Made by a program: the position numbers and the translations under genes. This document shows positions 17,206 through 25,664 of a DNA stretch of 64,000 nt, piece by piece. This DNA comes from Salinimicrobium terrae DSM 17865 (lineage in GTDB: Bacteria > Bacteroidota > Bacteroidia > Flavobacteriales > Flavobacteriaceae): the NCBI RefSeq assembly GCF_000424665.1, contig NZ_KE384223.1, positions 71,376-135,375 of the forward strand. The letters are read 5' to 3'. Numbering within the stretch: the first letter of the stretch is position 1; each line of letters begins with the position of its first letter. Below the pieces are notes generated by a model. That model was not told the origin of the DNA, did no database searches, and worked only from the letters and a program-made list of their open reading frames with translations.

Positions 17206-17654
17206 ACATGAGATCAATGTCGCAATGAGGAACTTTGTGGCCTTTGCGAGAAACGACATTATTATGAACAAACGCGGCTTCGACTATTCGGCTGGCGCCG
17301 GCTCAGCCTGACAAATAAAGTGTTCAGTGTTCAGTAGGCGGTATTCAGAAGTGGGCAGTGCACAGTGGTGAGTAGGCAGTTCTTTTTCAGCTCCCTTTAG
17401 GGTTGGGGTAAACTGAAAAAGAACATCCGTGCATCCGTGGCTTTAAAACAATGATCAATTAACACAAAAGTTCTCCGCGGGCTTCGTGCAACTTGACGGT
17501 CTTTGCGAGAAATTTATTCAATGAACAATAAACAATTATCAGAGCTAATAGCCAACAGCCAACAGCCAAAGCTTAACTCATAATTAAAAAAGTCCTGGTT
17601 CTTGATTCCAGAAGCGCAGCGGTCTTGCCTCTTTACCTCAAAATATGATAAGAA
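17206..17654. repeat. Repeat-rich gap between GIY-YIG element and dnaE
   Basis: Holds a diverged S-type right arm (GGCTTCGAC at 17277 to CAGCCTGACA at 17313), simple CAGTGTTCAGT-like sequence (17320-17380), a long perfect 12-bp inverted repeat GTTCTTTTTCAG / CTGAAAAAGAAC (17379-17390 and 17413-17424), and at 17593-17621 the inverse copy of the repeat at 2455. Blocks from 17230-17313 recur at 21487-21573. No gene seen. Confidence 0.65.
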
Positions 17655-20600
17655 ATGTATTTAAACAACCACACCTACTACTCTCTCCGCTACGGGACTT
17701 TTCCGGAGAAGGAACTGTGTGACCTGGCGGAAGGAAATGGAGCCACTGCTGTGGCGGTGACCGATATCAATAACACTTCGGCCTGCCTCAGTTTTTTGAA
17801 GACTGCTCAAAAATATGATTTTAAAGCTCTCATTGGGATCGACTTCCGGAATGGGATAGAGCAGCAGTATGTGGCTTTGGCGCGGAACAACAACGGTTTC
17901 AAAAATCTCAACGATCATCTTTCGGAACACCTGCATGTGGAGAAGGAGTTCGCTGCCGATGCTCCGCCGCTGGAGGACTGCTGGTTTATTTATCCGCTGG
18001 AGCAGGTGATGAGGTGCCAAAAATGGCATTTTAGAGAGGATGAGTTTATAGGAATTTCCGTGGAAAGCCTGCGCAAGCTGAAATTCTCAAAATACCTGAA
18101 ACTGCGGGATAAATTAGTGCTGCTGCAAACAGTAACTTTCCGGAACAAGAGAGATTATAATGCACACCGGCTCTTGCGGGCAATAGATAAGAATATTTTA
18201 CTGAGTCAGTTGCCCGAATCTGAGCAGGGTTCTCCCTCTCATAAAATGTTACCCGAAAATGCCATTTTTGAGACCTTTGCAGATTATCCTTTTATTCTTG
18301 AAAATACGCAGCGGCTTATCGACGGCTGCGAAGTCAACTTTGGCTTTGATAAAGATCGCCAAAACCGAAACCTGCAGATCTTTGGCAAAAACAAAGAGGA
18401 AGATGCTGAGGTATTAAAAACGCTTTGTTATAAAAATCTCCCGCGCCGCTATCCCAATGCCAATTCTGAAACTCTGGCGCGGGTAGAGAAGGAACTGGAT
18501 GCGATCATTAGTCTGGGCTTTGTATCTTATTTTTTGATCAACCACGATATTGTGGAGTATGCGAAGTCGAAGAACTATCCCTTTATTGGTCGGGGGAGTG
18601 GAGCGAATTCGGTGGTTGCCTATATCATTGGCATCACCAATGTTGATCCCATTGAGCTGAACCTGTATTTTGAACGCTTTATCAATGCGAGCCGTCACTC
18701 GCCGCCCGATTTCGATATTGATTTTTCATGGAAAGACCGGCAGGATGTGACAGATTACATTTTCAGGAGATATGAGAACACAGCGCTGCTCGCCACCTAT
18801 GTCACTTTTAAGCGGCGGGCCGTAATAAGAGAACTGGGGAAGGTGTTTGGACTTCCAAAAGTGGAAATTGATAAACTTTCCTCGGGATATTTTGATCCCA
18901 AAAGCCTGGATGAGATGGAGCGGCTGGTGTTTCGCTACAGCGGATTGATCGCCGGCTTTCCCAATTACCTGAGCGTACATTCCGGCGGAATTGCTATTTT
19001 ACAGGAACCAATCCACCAATATGCTGCTACCTTTTTGCCGCCCAAGGGCTTTGCGACCATTCAGTTTGATATGAATATCGCCGAAGATGTAGGCATCTTC
19101 AAATTCGATATTCTCGCCCAGCGCGGTCTCTCCAAAATCACCGATGCTATTGAGATCGTCAAGGAGAATCAGCCCGATGCTGTGATCGAGGACATGGAGA
19201 ATGTTTCTGTTTTTAAGAATGATCCTAACATCAATAATCTGCTGCGTACCGGCGATTGTATGGGCGTTTTCTATGTAGAATCGCCTGCCATGCGCGGACT
19301 GTTTCAGAAATTACAAACAGATGATTACCTGGGGCTGGTGGCGGCGAGTTCCATTATTCGGCCGGGAGTTTCCAATGGCGGCATGAAGGAGGAATACATC
19401 AAACGCCACCGTGATCCCAATCGGCGGAAACAGGCGCATCCCGTTTTAGCCGAAATTCTCAATGAAACCTATGGCGTGATGGTTTACCAGGAAGATGTGC
19501 TCAAGATTGCCCACTATTTCGCCGGACTCTCCCTCGAGGAAGCCGATATCCTGCGTCGTGGCATGAGCGGAAAGAAACGGAATGAGGTGGATTTTAGAAA
19601 GCTGGAGGATAAATTTCGGAATAACTGCCGGGATAAAGGATATTCCGAAGCATTGACCGAAGAGGTGTGGACCCAGATCCTGTCCTTTGCCGGGTACGCA
19701 TTTCCGAAGGGACATTCGGCTTCTTATGCTGTGGAGAGCTATCAGAGTCTCTACCTGAAATATTATTTTCCATTGGAGTTCATGGTGGCCTGTCTAAACA
19801 ACGGCGGTGGTTTTTATGATGTGGAAACTTATATTCAGGAGATAAGGAAGTGCGGGGGAAAGGTGCATCCGCCATGTATCAATAAGAGTGATCACCACAC
19901 TGTAATTTACGGAGAGGATATTTACCTGGGGCTGGGATATATTAAGGAGCTGGAGATAAAAGTGGTGCAGCGAATTCTGGAGGATCGCAATTTCTTAGGA
20001 AGTTATAAATCTTTTGATGACTTTATCGACCGGGTGCCCATATCCATCGAACAGCTGAGTATCCTGCTGAAGATCGACGCCTTCAGGTTCACTAATGTGG
20101 ATAAGCACCACCTGCTGTGGAAAGCGTATTTCAAGTTGAACCGCACCCGTACCCGCAGCGGACAAACCCTGTTATTTCGTCCGCCGCACCGCGATTTCGA
20201 CCTGCCTGAATTATCCCACTCCCTGCTCATCGATGCCTATGACCAGATGGAGCTGCTCGGTTTCTCGCTGCACGATCACTTTAAACTCCTAAAACCCGAA
20301 AGCTACCGAAATCTGAAACGCCCCGGCGTGGTAATGGCCAAAGATTTAAAACAACACTTAGGAAAGACCGTTGAAATTTACGGACATCTCATCACCGCCA
20401 AGCGTACTCCCACCGTCAATCGGCAGTACATGTGCTTCGGAACCTTCTACGATCGTGCGGGAGACATTTTTGATGTTGTACAGTTTCCCCGGGCGGCAGA
20501 AAGATTTCCGCTGCACAGCAAAGGCATCTACTTATGTAAAGGCAGGGTATTGGAAGAGCTGGATTATATCTATATCACCATAGACTGGCTGGAGCGGCAG

Positions 20601-20687
20601 GAAACAGTGGGAGATCCAAGGTACGCGAGCAGCACGAGGATGAAGATCTCTTTTAAGGAGGATGGGAATGGGATGATAATTAAGTGA
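17655..20687 (+). CDS. dnaE: DnaE-type DNA polymerase III alpha subunit (short, second-copy type)
   Basis: A 1010-residue C-family polymerase, shorter than the usual ~1160-residue replicative DnaE, and resembling the accessory/error-prone alpha subunits. Catalytic aspartates are present: D352 and D354 in PPDFDIDF, and D485 in FKFDIL. The PHP domain is at the N-terminus, but its first metal motif is altered: NNHTYYSLRYG stands where proofreading-competent PHP domains have HVHSEYS. The finger and tandem HhH regions are present (GGGFYDVETYIQE, VPISIEQLSILLKIDAF), and an OB-fold with ITAKRTPT follows near residue 915. It lies on the same strand as dinB; such pairs are known as translesion modules. 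Its replicative counterpart must lie outside the window. Confidence 0.9.
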   Translation: MYLNNHTYYSLRYGTFPEKELCDLAEGNGATAVAVTDINNTSACLSFLKTAQKYDFKALIGIDFRNGIEQQYVALARNNNGFKNLNDHLSEHLHVEKEFAADAPPLEDCWFIYPLEQVMRCQKWHFREDEFIGISVESLRKLKFSKYLKLRDKLVLLQTVTFRNKRDYNAHRLLRAIDKNILLSQLPESEQGSPSHKMLPENAIFETFADYPFILENTQRLIDGCEVNFGFDKDRQNRNLQIFGKNKEEDAEVLKTLCYKNLPRRYPNANSETLARVEKELDAIISLGFVSYFLINHDIVEYAKSKNYPFIGRGSGANSVVAYIIGITNVDPIELNLYFERFINASRHSPPDFDIDFSWKDRQDVTDYIFRRYENTALLATYVTFKRRAVIRELGKVFGLPKVEIDKLSSGYFDPKSLDEMERLVFRYSGLIAGFPNYLSVHSGGIAILQEPIHQYAATFLPPKGFATIQFDMNIAEDVGIFKFDILAQRGLSKITDAIEIVKENQPDAVIEDMENVSVFKNDPNINNLLRTGDCMGVFYVESPAMRGLFQKLQTDDYLGLVAASSIIRPGVSNGGMKEEYIKRHRDPNRRKQAHPVLAEILNETYGVMVYQEDVLKIAHYFAGLSLEEADILRRGMSGKKRNEVDFRKLEDKFRNNCRDKGYSEALTEEVWTQILSFAGYAFPKGHSASYAVESYQSLYLKYYFPLEFMVACLNNGGGFYDVETYIQEIRKCGGKVHPPCINKSDHHTVIYGEDIYLGLGYIKELEIKVVQRILEDRNFLGSYKSFDDFIDRVPISIEQLSILLKIDAFRFTNVDKHHLLWKAYFKLNRTRTRSGQTLLFRPPHRDFDLPELSHSLLIDAYDQMELLGFSLHDHFKLLKPESYRNLKRPGVVMAKDLKQHLGKTVEIYGHLITAKRTPTVNRQYMCFGTFYDRAGDIFDVVQFPRAAERFPLHSKGIYLCKGRVLEELDYIYITIDWLERQETVGDPRYASSTRMKISFKEDGNGMIIK

Positions 20688-20780
20688 GCAGTATTCAGTG
20701 ATCAGTGGGCAGGAAGTTAGAAGAAATACGAAGTTTTTTACAAGGATATTTGAAAATAATTTTTGACTGTAGTGTACCAA

Positions 20781-21245
20781 TGTCACACTGAGCCCCGAGG
20801 TGGTAGCCGAGGGATTAGTCGAAGTGCTGGTGATATTGAAATTTAATATTTTAACAAAATGAAACTCTACTACGTCTATATACTTGAGTGTGCGGACCGA
20901 TCTTATTATACCGGATTCACCTCAAATCTTGAAAAAAGAATTCTTGATCACAACCGTGGTTATGATCAGGATGCCTACACGTATAAAAGACGACCTGTAG
21001 TTCTAAAATGGTTTGAACAATTTACAGATCCCAATCAGGCAATACGGGTTGAAAAACAGATCAAAGGTTGGAGCCGCCGAAAGAAAGAAGCTATTATTGA
21101 AGAAGACTGGGAAAGATTAATCGAATATTCAAGAAATAAGTATAAGAGGGAAAAGGATGAACAAGAGTAGAATTAGTCTTTTGACACATTTTTCTCCTCA
21201 ATAAGACTTCGACTAATCCTCCCTTTGGTCGGGCTCAGTCTGACA
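20781..21245 (+). mobile_element. Repeat element S carrying a GIY-YIG gene between its arms, copy 2
   Basis: Left arm 20781-20828, GIY-YIG gene 20859-21170, right arm 21205-21245. Length 465 bp, exactly as in copy 1 (16741-17205), and nearly identical in sequence. The copies are direct repeats on either side of dnaE. The first base after the arm-flanking sequence differs between them, so the duplication seems to end close to the arms on the left. Confidence 0.7.
20859..21170 (+). CDS. Small GIY-YIG nuclease, type 2, copy 2
   Basis: A 103-residue GIY-YIG protein, almost identical to the one at 16818 (A58V- and K-to-R-type changes only, plus a longer C-terminus KREKDEQE). The full motif set is intact: YVYIL, YYTGFTSNLEKR, and the EKQIKGW helix. 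The stop falls in the AACAAGAGTAG segment common to both copies. One base fewer in a run of A explains the different C-terminus. It lies between the arms of repeat S and is followed by one more complete and one partial gene-less repeat. Confidence 0.88.
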   Translation: MKLYYVYILECADRSYYTGFTSNLEKRILDHNRGYDQDAYTYKRRPVVLKWFEQFTDPNQAIRVEKQIKGWSRRKKEAIIEEDWERLIEYSRNKYKREKDEQE

Positions 21246-21257
21246 ATATGAGATCAA

Positions 21258-21430
21258 TGTCACATTGAGTCCCGAGGCGGCAGCCGAGGGAATAGTCGAA
21301 GTGCTGGAGAGTAGGTTCTCTGTTAATAAGGACTTCGACTAATCCTCCCTTCGGTCGGGCTCAGTCTGACAATATGAGATCAATGTCACACTGAGTCCCG
21401 AAGTGTAGCCGAGGGAATAGTCGAAGTGCT
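21258..21430. repeat. Palindromic repeat family S, one gene-less copy plus a left arm
   Basis: A complete gene-less copy lies at 21258-21371 (TGTCACATTGAGTCCCGAGG to GGCTCAGTCTGACA). A left arm without its partner follows at 21384-21430 (TGTCACACTGAGTCCCGAAG to GTCGAAGTGCT). Confidence 0.82.
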
Positions 21431-21770
21431 TGTGAGCAGGCTCACCTTTAACTAAAGATATCCATGCATTCGTGGCTTTAAACAATGATCAACTTTGCGG
21501 CCTTTGCGAAAAACGACATTGTTAGGAACAAACGTGGCTTCGACCTTTCGGCTGGCGCCGGTTCAGCCTGACATTTTTAATTTAACAGATTACTGAACAC
21601 TATACTTTTCTGGGTCTTAAAGCAACTTTTATGGTCTTAGCGAGAAATGATTTGAGGAAATGATGATTTGCTATGAATGTGCAAAAAAAAGTTCCCTTCA
21701 GGGGATTTAGAAGTAAAAAAACTTGATAGCTTTTAAAAATGACTGCGCCCTGCCCACTAAAACGGTTTAC
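21431..21770. other. Gene-free gap with diverged S-type sequence
   Basis: 21487-21573 repeats, with changes, the block at 17230-17313 (ACTTTGCGGCCTTTGCGA; GGCTTCGAC to CAGCCTGACA). The remainder is AT-rich without a gene; a weak minus-strand terminator is at 21682-21711. Confidence 0.55.
21682..21711 (-). terminator. Possible weak terminator of the NO reductase cluster
   Basis: On the minus strand TCCC and GGGA form a short stem (loop CTGAA), followed by A, A, C and a run of eight T. It lies about 60 bp after the last gene of the minus-strand cluster. The short stem makes this uncertain. Confidence 0.35.
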
Positions 21771-21998
21771 TTAAACCTCCTCTTTCTCAATAGGATGATC
21801 TTCATACCAGTCGTCAAAGGTCTTATCTGTAGAATATTTGTCGGTGAGGACTTTGTATATGGTGAAGAGCCACCAAGCCTGTCCTGCTATTACAGTGTAG
21901 AAAACAATGTCATAAGGGGCATTGTAAAATACCATTACTGCGACAGCTACCAAAAGCAGTGTTGCAATGATTACATAAAAATGTGCTGATAACTTCAT
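21771..21998 (-). CDS. Small membrane protein, 75 aa
   Basis: Two hydrophobic segments (about residues 6-24 and 30-48) and a charged C-terminal tail (DDWYEDHPIEKEEV). No named family recognised. It follows the 406-residue membrane protein by 51 bp on the same strand and is probably the last gene of the NO reductase cluster, so a role in assembly or stability of a membrane oxidoreductase is possible but only inferred from position. Confidence 0.65.
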   Translation of the reverse strand: MKLSAHFYVIIATLLLVAVAVMVFYNAPYDIVFYTVIAGQAWWLFTIYKVLTDKYSTDKTFDDWYEDHPIEKEEV

Positions 21999-22049
21999 AT
22001 CCTTAATGTAGTTAAGGATTGAAATACATTCAGTTAAGAGAGTACTAAA

Positions 22050-23270
22050 TCACTCCCATTTGGCAGAAGTTTGACTTTTTGTTAAGAGATTTTTCGAGAG
22101 TAGAATGCCGACAGTGAGTGGCAGGAACAGGCTGATGTAAGCCAGGACCCTGAAATGATCCGGAAATAACGGAAGCTCCAGCCAGGTTGCCGTGCCTTTG
22201 TGGAAAATAAGGGCTTCGGTAACCAGAAAAGCAGTAAAATACAGCCAGAAGATCCATTTTGGGAGTTGCAGGAGTCGGGTGTGGGCAAGAAAAACAAAGA
22301 GGGGAACAGTTACAACCCCCAGGAAAACCCAGTGCAGGTACCCTATGACAAAATCGGTAAAATTAAAGGCCAGAGTTGCAAAATATGGAATAGCTGAAAA
22401 TAACTGTAACAGGAGTTTAGCTGCCAGGAGGAGGAGAGTAAGCTTCAGGAGAAGCTTCAAAAATGGCGAAAATTGGAGCTGTTTCCAGATGGGGCTAACT
22501 ATTTGCCATAGTTTCAGAAAAGCGGTGATCTGCAGGACTGCACCAATCCCTCCAAGAACATAAAAGATCCAATGTGGTTCTGTAAATAACACCGAAAGGA
22601 AAAAGCTTAGGATCACAGCTGCATTGAGTTGCCAGAAGAAGCTCTTAAAGTGCCCTTTTTGAGGGTTTAAATTTTGTTGTTCCAAAAAGTAAAAGAAGAT
22701 TCCTAAAAGTGCGAGAATAAACCATGCATTGTATTGAAAATGCAGGTAAAAATAAATGGCCATTTTATACCAGATGCTCGTGCTTCCCAAAGTTGTCATG
22801 ATTCCGCCTAAGGCCCAGGGGCCAATACTGGAGAAGACCATGTACCAGAGGGAAGCCTTAATGAGCTTAAATGAAGATGTGGTTTTATATTGTGGCGGAG
22901 TCTTCTTCAGGATGAACCAGGCCATAAAGTAAGAAGCAATAAGAAACAGCGTGGAAAAGGTGATGGAAAATAGCGCGTATCCGGTGAAAGGAAAGGTGAC
23001 GAGCATCCCGATGAGGGTGATCTGGGTAAACCAGAAAATTCTTTTATAAGTTTTTCTGAAGCCGGCTTCAGAAAAATACATTTTATAGATTAGGGTGGTA
23101 AGGGCAATATATACCCATCCCAGCAGGGCAATGTGTGAATGTGCATGCACTACATACCTGAAATTTGCAGGAATTGGGATAACGAAAAAGAACCGAAGGA
23201 ACACTCCCAGCAGCCCCACAAGAAAGAAATACCCAAGGGCGATGTTGGTGTGTTTTTTAAGATCAATCAT
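22050..23270 (-). CDS. Haem-copper-oxidase-subunit-I-like membrane protein (NO reductase associated)
   Basis: A 406-residue protein with about eleven to twelve transmembrane segments. Histidine motifs at helix edges recall haem-copper oxidase subunit I: VVHAHSHIALLGW (residues 41-53), YLHFQYNAWF (near 187) and YLHWVFLG (near 308). The full set of CuB/FeB ligands of a working oxidase (HPEVY, HH) is not seen, so it may bind haem without being a complete oxidase. It starts 100 bp after the stop of the quinol NO reductase on the same strand. Such proteins are often annotated as cytochrome oxidase subunit I or NnrS-like; an accessory role in NO metabolism is inferred. Confidence 0.6.
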   Translation of the reverse strand: MIDLKKHTNIALGYFFLVGLLGVFLRFFFVIPIPANFRYVVHAHSHIALLGWVYIALTTLIYKMYFSEAGFRKTYKRIFWFTQITLIGMLVTFPFTGYALFSITFSTLFLIASYFMAWFILKKTPPQYKTTSSFKLIKASLWYMVFSSIGPWALGGIMTTLGSTSIWYKMAIYFYLHFQYNAWFILALLGIFFYFLEQQNLNPQKGHFKSFFWQLNAAVILSFFLSVLFTEPHWIFYVLGGIGAVLQITAFLKLWQIVSPIWKQLQFSPFLKLLLKLTLLLLAAKLLLQLFSAIPYFATLAFNFTDFVIGYLHWVFLGVVTVPLFVFLAHTRLLQLPKWIFWLYFTAFLVTEALIFHKGTATWLELPLFPDHFRVLAYISLFLPLTVGILLSKNLLTKSQTSAKWE

Positions 23271-23370
23271 TTTCTAAATGTAGGAAAAAGAGAGGAGGCA
23301 AAAAACTGCATTTTTGAAACCCAGGGGGGTGGAATCAATGACAGCAATTGCCTCCCTAATAAATAGAATT

Positions 23371-25653
23371 TTATACTTCTGCAGGTTCTTCTTTGCGCAA
23401 TTTTTCTTTCTTCCCTGCAGGCAATTTCTTGCTGCTGTCAAGAGAGAAAACAAACCATACAAAAGCAAATAAACCTACTGCAAAAATAGTATCTCCAATG
23501 GCCCGCATCCAGCGTAGGGTATCCATTCCCGGTTGCTGCATGAATTCGGCAGAACGGGCGTACCACATTCCTTCATTCACACTGGCCACTGTTTGTAACA
23601 AACCAATTGGCAGTACGCTTAGGAGAACCATGAGTATAAGACCAATGTTGATGAACCAGAAAGAGAAACTCAGCAGTTTATCATTCCATATCTGCACCCT
23701 GTAAAGGCTTCTCAGTACAAACAGCATAAGACCAATTCCAAGGAATCCATACACTCCAAATAACGCGGTATGCGCGTGAACTGCTGTGGTGTTCAATCCC
23801 TGCATGTAGTAAAGTGCAATGGGAGGATTAATGATGAATCCAAAGATTCCTGCTCCCAGGAAGTTCCAGAAAGCTACTGCAATAAGGCAGTAAATGGGCC
23901 ATTTGTAATCTTTAAGCCATTCGGTAGCTTTGGACAACTTGTAGTTTTCATAAACTTCATATCCAATCAACACCAGCGGAACAACTTCCAGCGCGCTAAA
24001 GGTCGCTCCCAGGGCCATTACCGCAGTGGGAGTACCACTAAAATACAAGTGGTGGAAAGTTCCCAGGATACCTCCCGAAAGGAAGATCACAGTTGCCAGA
24101 AGTACGGTTAGCGTAGCAGTATTAGTGCGTAGCAATCCGAGTCTCACAAAGAGGAAGGCAGACACCACTGTGGCAAATACTTCAAAGAAGCCTTCCACCC
24201 ACAGGTGAACAACCCACCAGCGCCAGTATTCGGCGATTGCAAGGTTGGTTTGTCTTCCCCACATAAGTCCTGCGCCGTAAAATAAGGCTATTGCTGCGGA
24301 AGAGATCAAAAACATGATAAGCAGATTCCTTTCTGCAGTTCTTTGGCGTATTACCGGAAGAAGAGGTCTTACCATTAGCGCAAGCCATACAAAAAGACCT
24401 ACAAAAAGGAATATTTGCCAGAATCTTCCAAGATCCACATATTCATATCCCTGGTGCCCGAACCAGAAGTTCTCTGCCAGTCCAAGTTTTTGCATAATTC
24501 CCATCCATTGTCCGGCCATAGAACCGAAAACGATGATAAGAAGACACACAAAGAGGAAATTCACCCCAAATTTCTGATATTTTGGATCCTTACCTGAAAC
24601 TGCAGGTGCGATATACAATCCTGTGCCCAGCCAGGCAGTGGCGATCCAGAGAATTCCCAGCTGGACGTGCCAGGTCCTGGAGATGGAATAGGGGAGGATT
24701 TCAGCAAGATCGAGTCCGTAGAAGCCATCGCCTTCCACGCCGTAATGAGCGGTGACTACTCCAAAGGTTACTTGTATAAGTATGAGAACACATACTATCC
24801 ATATATATTTTTTCACGGCCATCATAGAAGGCGTAATGGTTTGATCCATTAACGGATCATTTACCGGCCTTTCCGGATCTTCTTCCTCTTTCATCTTCGC
24901 ATGGTAAAAGACCATGAGTCCAATTCCCACCAGCAGAAGGATAATACTAAAGCCTGTCCAGATGAGGAGATCCCCCGTAGCTTTATTGCCCACCAGTTCA
25001 TCTGGAGGCCAGTTGTGGGTATAGGAGACTTCACTTCCCGGTCTTTCTGTCACAGTTGCCCAGGTTGCCCAGAAGAAGAAACCTGCCATTTGCTGCATCC
25101 TGCCCTCATCCTTAATGGAATTTTTTGGAATGGCGTAGTAATTCCTGAGTTCGTCCAGTTCGGGGTTCTCCATGAAAAGCCCGCGGTAATAGTCACTGAG
25201 AAATGCTACAGCTTTGGCTCTCATAGGAGAAATGGTAATGGTACCATCGGCTTCATTATAAGTATTTTCCCGTAACTCCAGTTGAAGCCTTCTTTCCAGA
25301 AGCGCCTGTTTCTCACTTTCAAGCTCCTCGTAAGGCTGATTGTAATCTTCCAGAGACCACTCGTTAAGGATATAAAGAGCCTCCCGGTGAAGCCAGTCTG
25401 CAGTCCAATCGGGAGCCTGATAGGCACCGTGGCCCCAGATAGAACCTACCTCCTGGCCACCCATACTTTGCCACACATTCTGTCCGTCCTTAATGTCCTG
25501 ACCTTCAAAGACTATTTCACCTTCTGTCGTTACTATTTGTTCGGGTAATGGAGGTGCCTTTTGGTAAATTTCAAATCCATAATAGCCAAGAACGGCAAAA
25601 GAAAACGTTACTACAAGCAGGAAAGCGATCCATAATTTTCTTTCTTTACTCAT
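23371..25653 (-). CDS. norB: Quinol-dependent nitric oxide reductase (qNOR), large subunit
   Basis: A 760-residue single-chain NO reductase that turns 2 NO into N2O using quinol, in the cytoplasmic membrane. The N-terminus has one transmembrane helix (residues 6-27) and a hydrophilic cytochrome c-like domain that lacks a CxxCH haem site, as is typical of qNOR (QDIKDGQNVWQSMGG, IWGHGAYQAPDW). The catalytic part keeps NOR-type ligands: TWHVQLG, HLWVEGFFEVFA (His plus the conserved glutamate), FHHLYFSG, and HTALFGVYGFLG. It lies downstream of ric with 97 bp between, containing a terminator-like hairpin (25665-25718). The product protects against or respires NO; other denitrification genes are not in the window. 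Confidence 0.95.
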   Translation of the reverse strand: MSKERKLWIAFLLVVTFSFAVLGYYGFEIYQKAPPLPEQIVTTEGEIVFEGQDIKDGQNVWQSMGGQEVGSIWGHGAYQAPDWTADWLHREALYILNEWSLEDYNQPYEELESEKQALLERRLQLELRENTYNEADGTITISPMRAKAVAFLSDYYRGLFMENPELDELRNYYAIPKNSIKDEGRMQQMAGFFFWATWATVTERPGSEVSYTHNWPPDELVGNKATGDLLIWTGFSIILLLVGIGLMVFYHAKMKEEEDPERPVNDPLMDQTITPSMMAVKKYIWIVCVLILIQVTFGVVTAHYGVEGDGFYGLDLAEILPYSISRTWHVQLGILWIATAWLGTGLYIAPAVSGKDPKYQKFGVNFLFVCLLIIVFGSMAGQWMGIMQKLGLAENFWFGHQGYEYVDLGRFWQIFLFVGLFVWLALMVRPLLPVIRQRTAERNLLIMFLISSAAIALFYGAGLMWGRQTNLAIAEYWRWWVVHLWVEGFFEVFATVVSAFLFVRLGLLRTNTATLTVLLATVIFLSGGILGTFHHLYFSGTPTAVMALGATFSALEVVPLVLIGYEVYENYKLSKATEWLKDYKWPIYCLIAVAFWNFLGAGIFGFIINPPIALYYMQGLNTTAVHAHTALFGVYGFLGIGLMLFVLRSLYRVQIWNDKLLSFSFWFINIGLILMVLLSVLPIGLLQTVASVNEGMWYARSAEFMQQPGMDTLRWMRAIGDTIFAVGLFAFVWFVFSLDSSKKLPAGKKEKLRKEEPAEV

Positions 25654-25664
25654 TATATGATATT

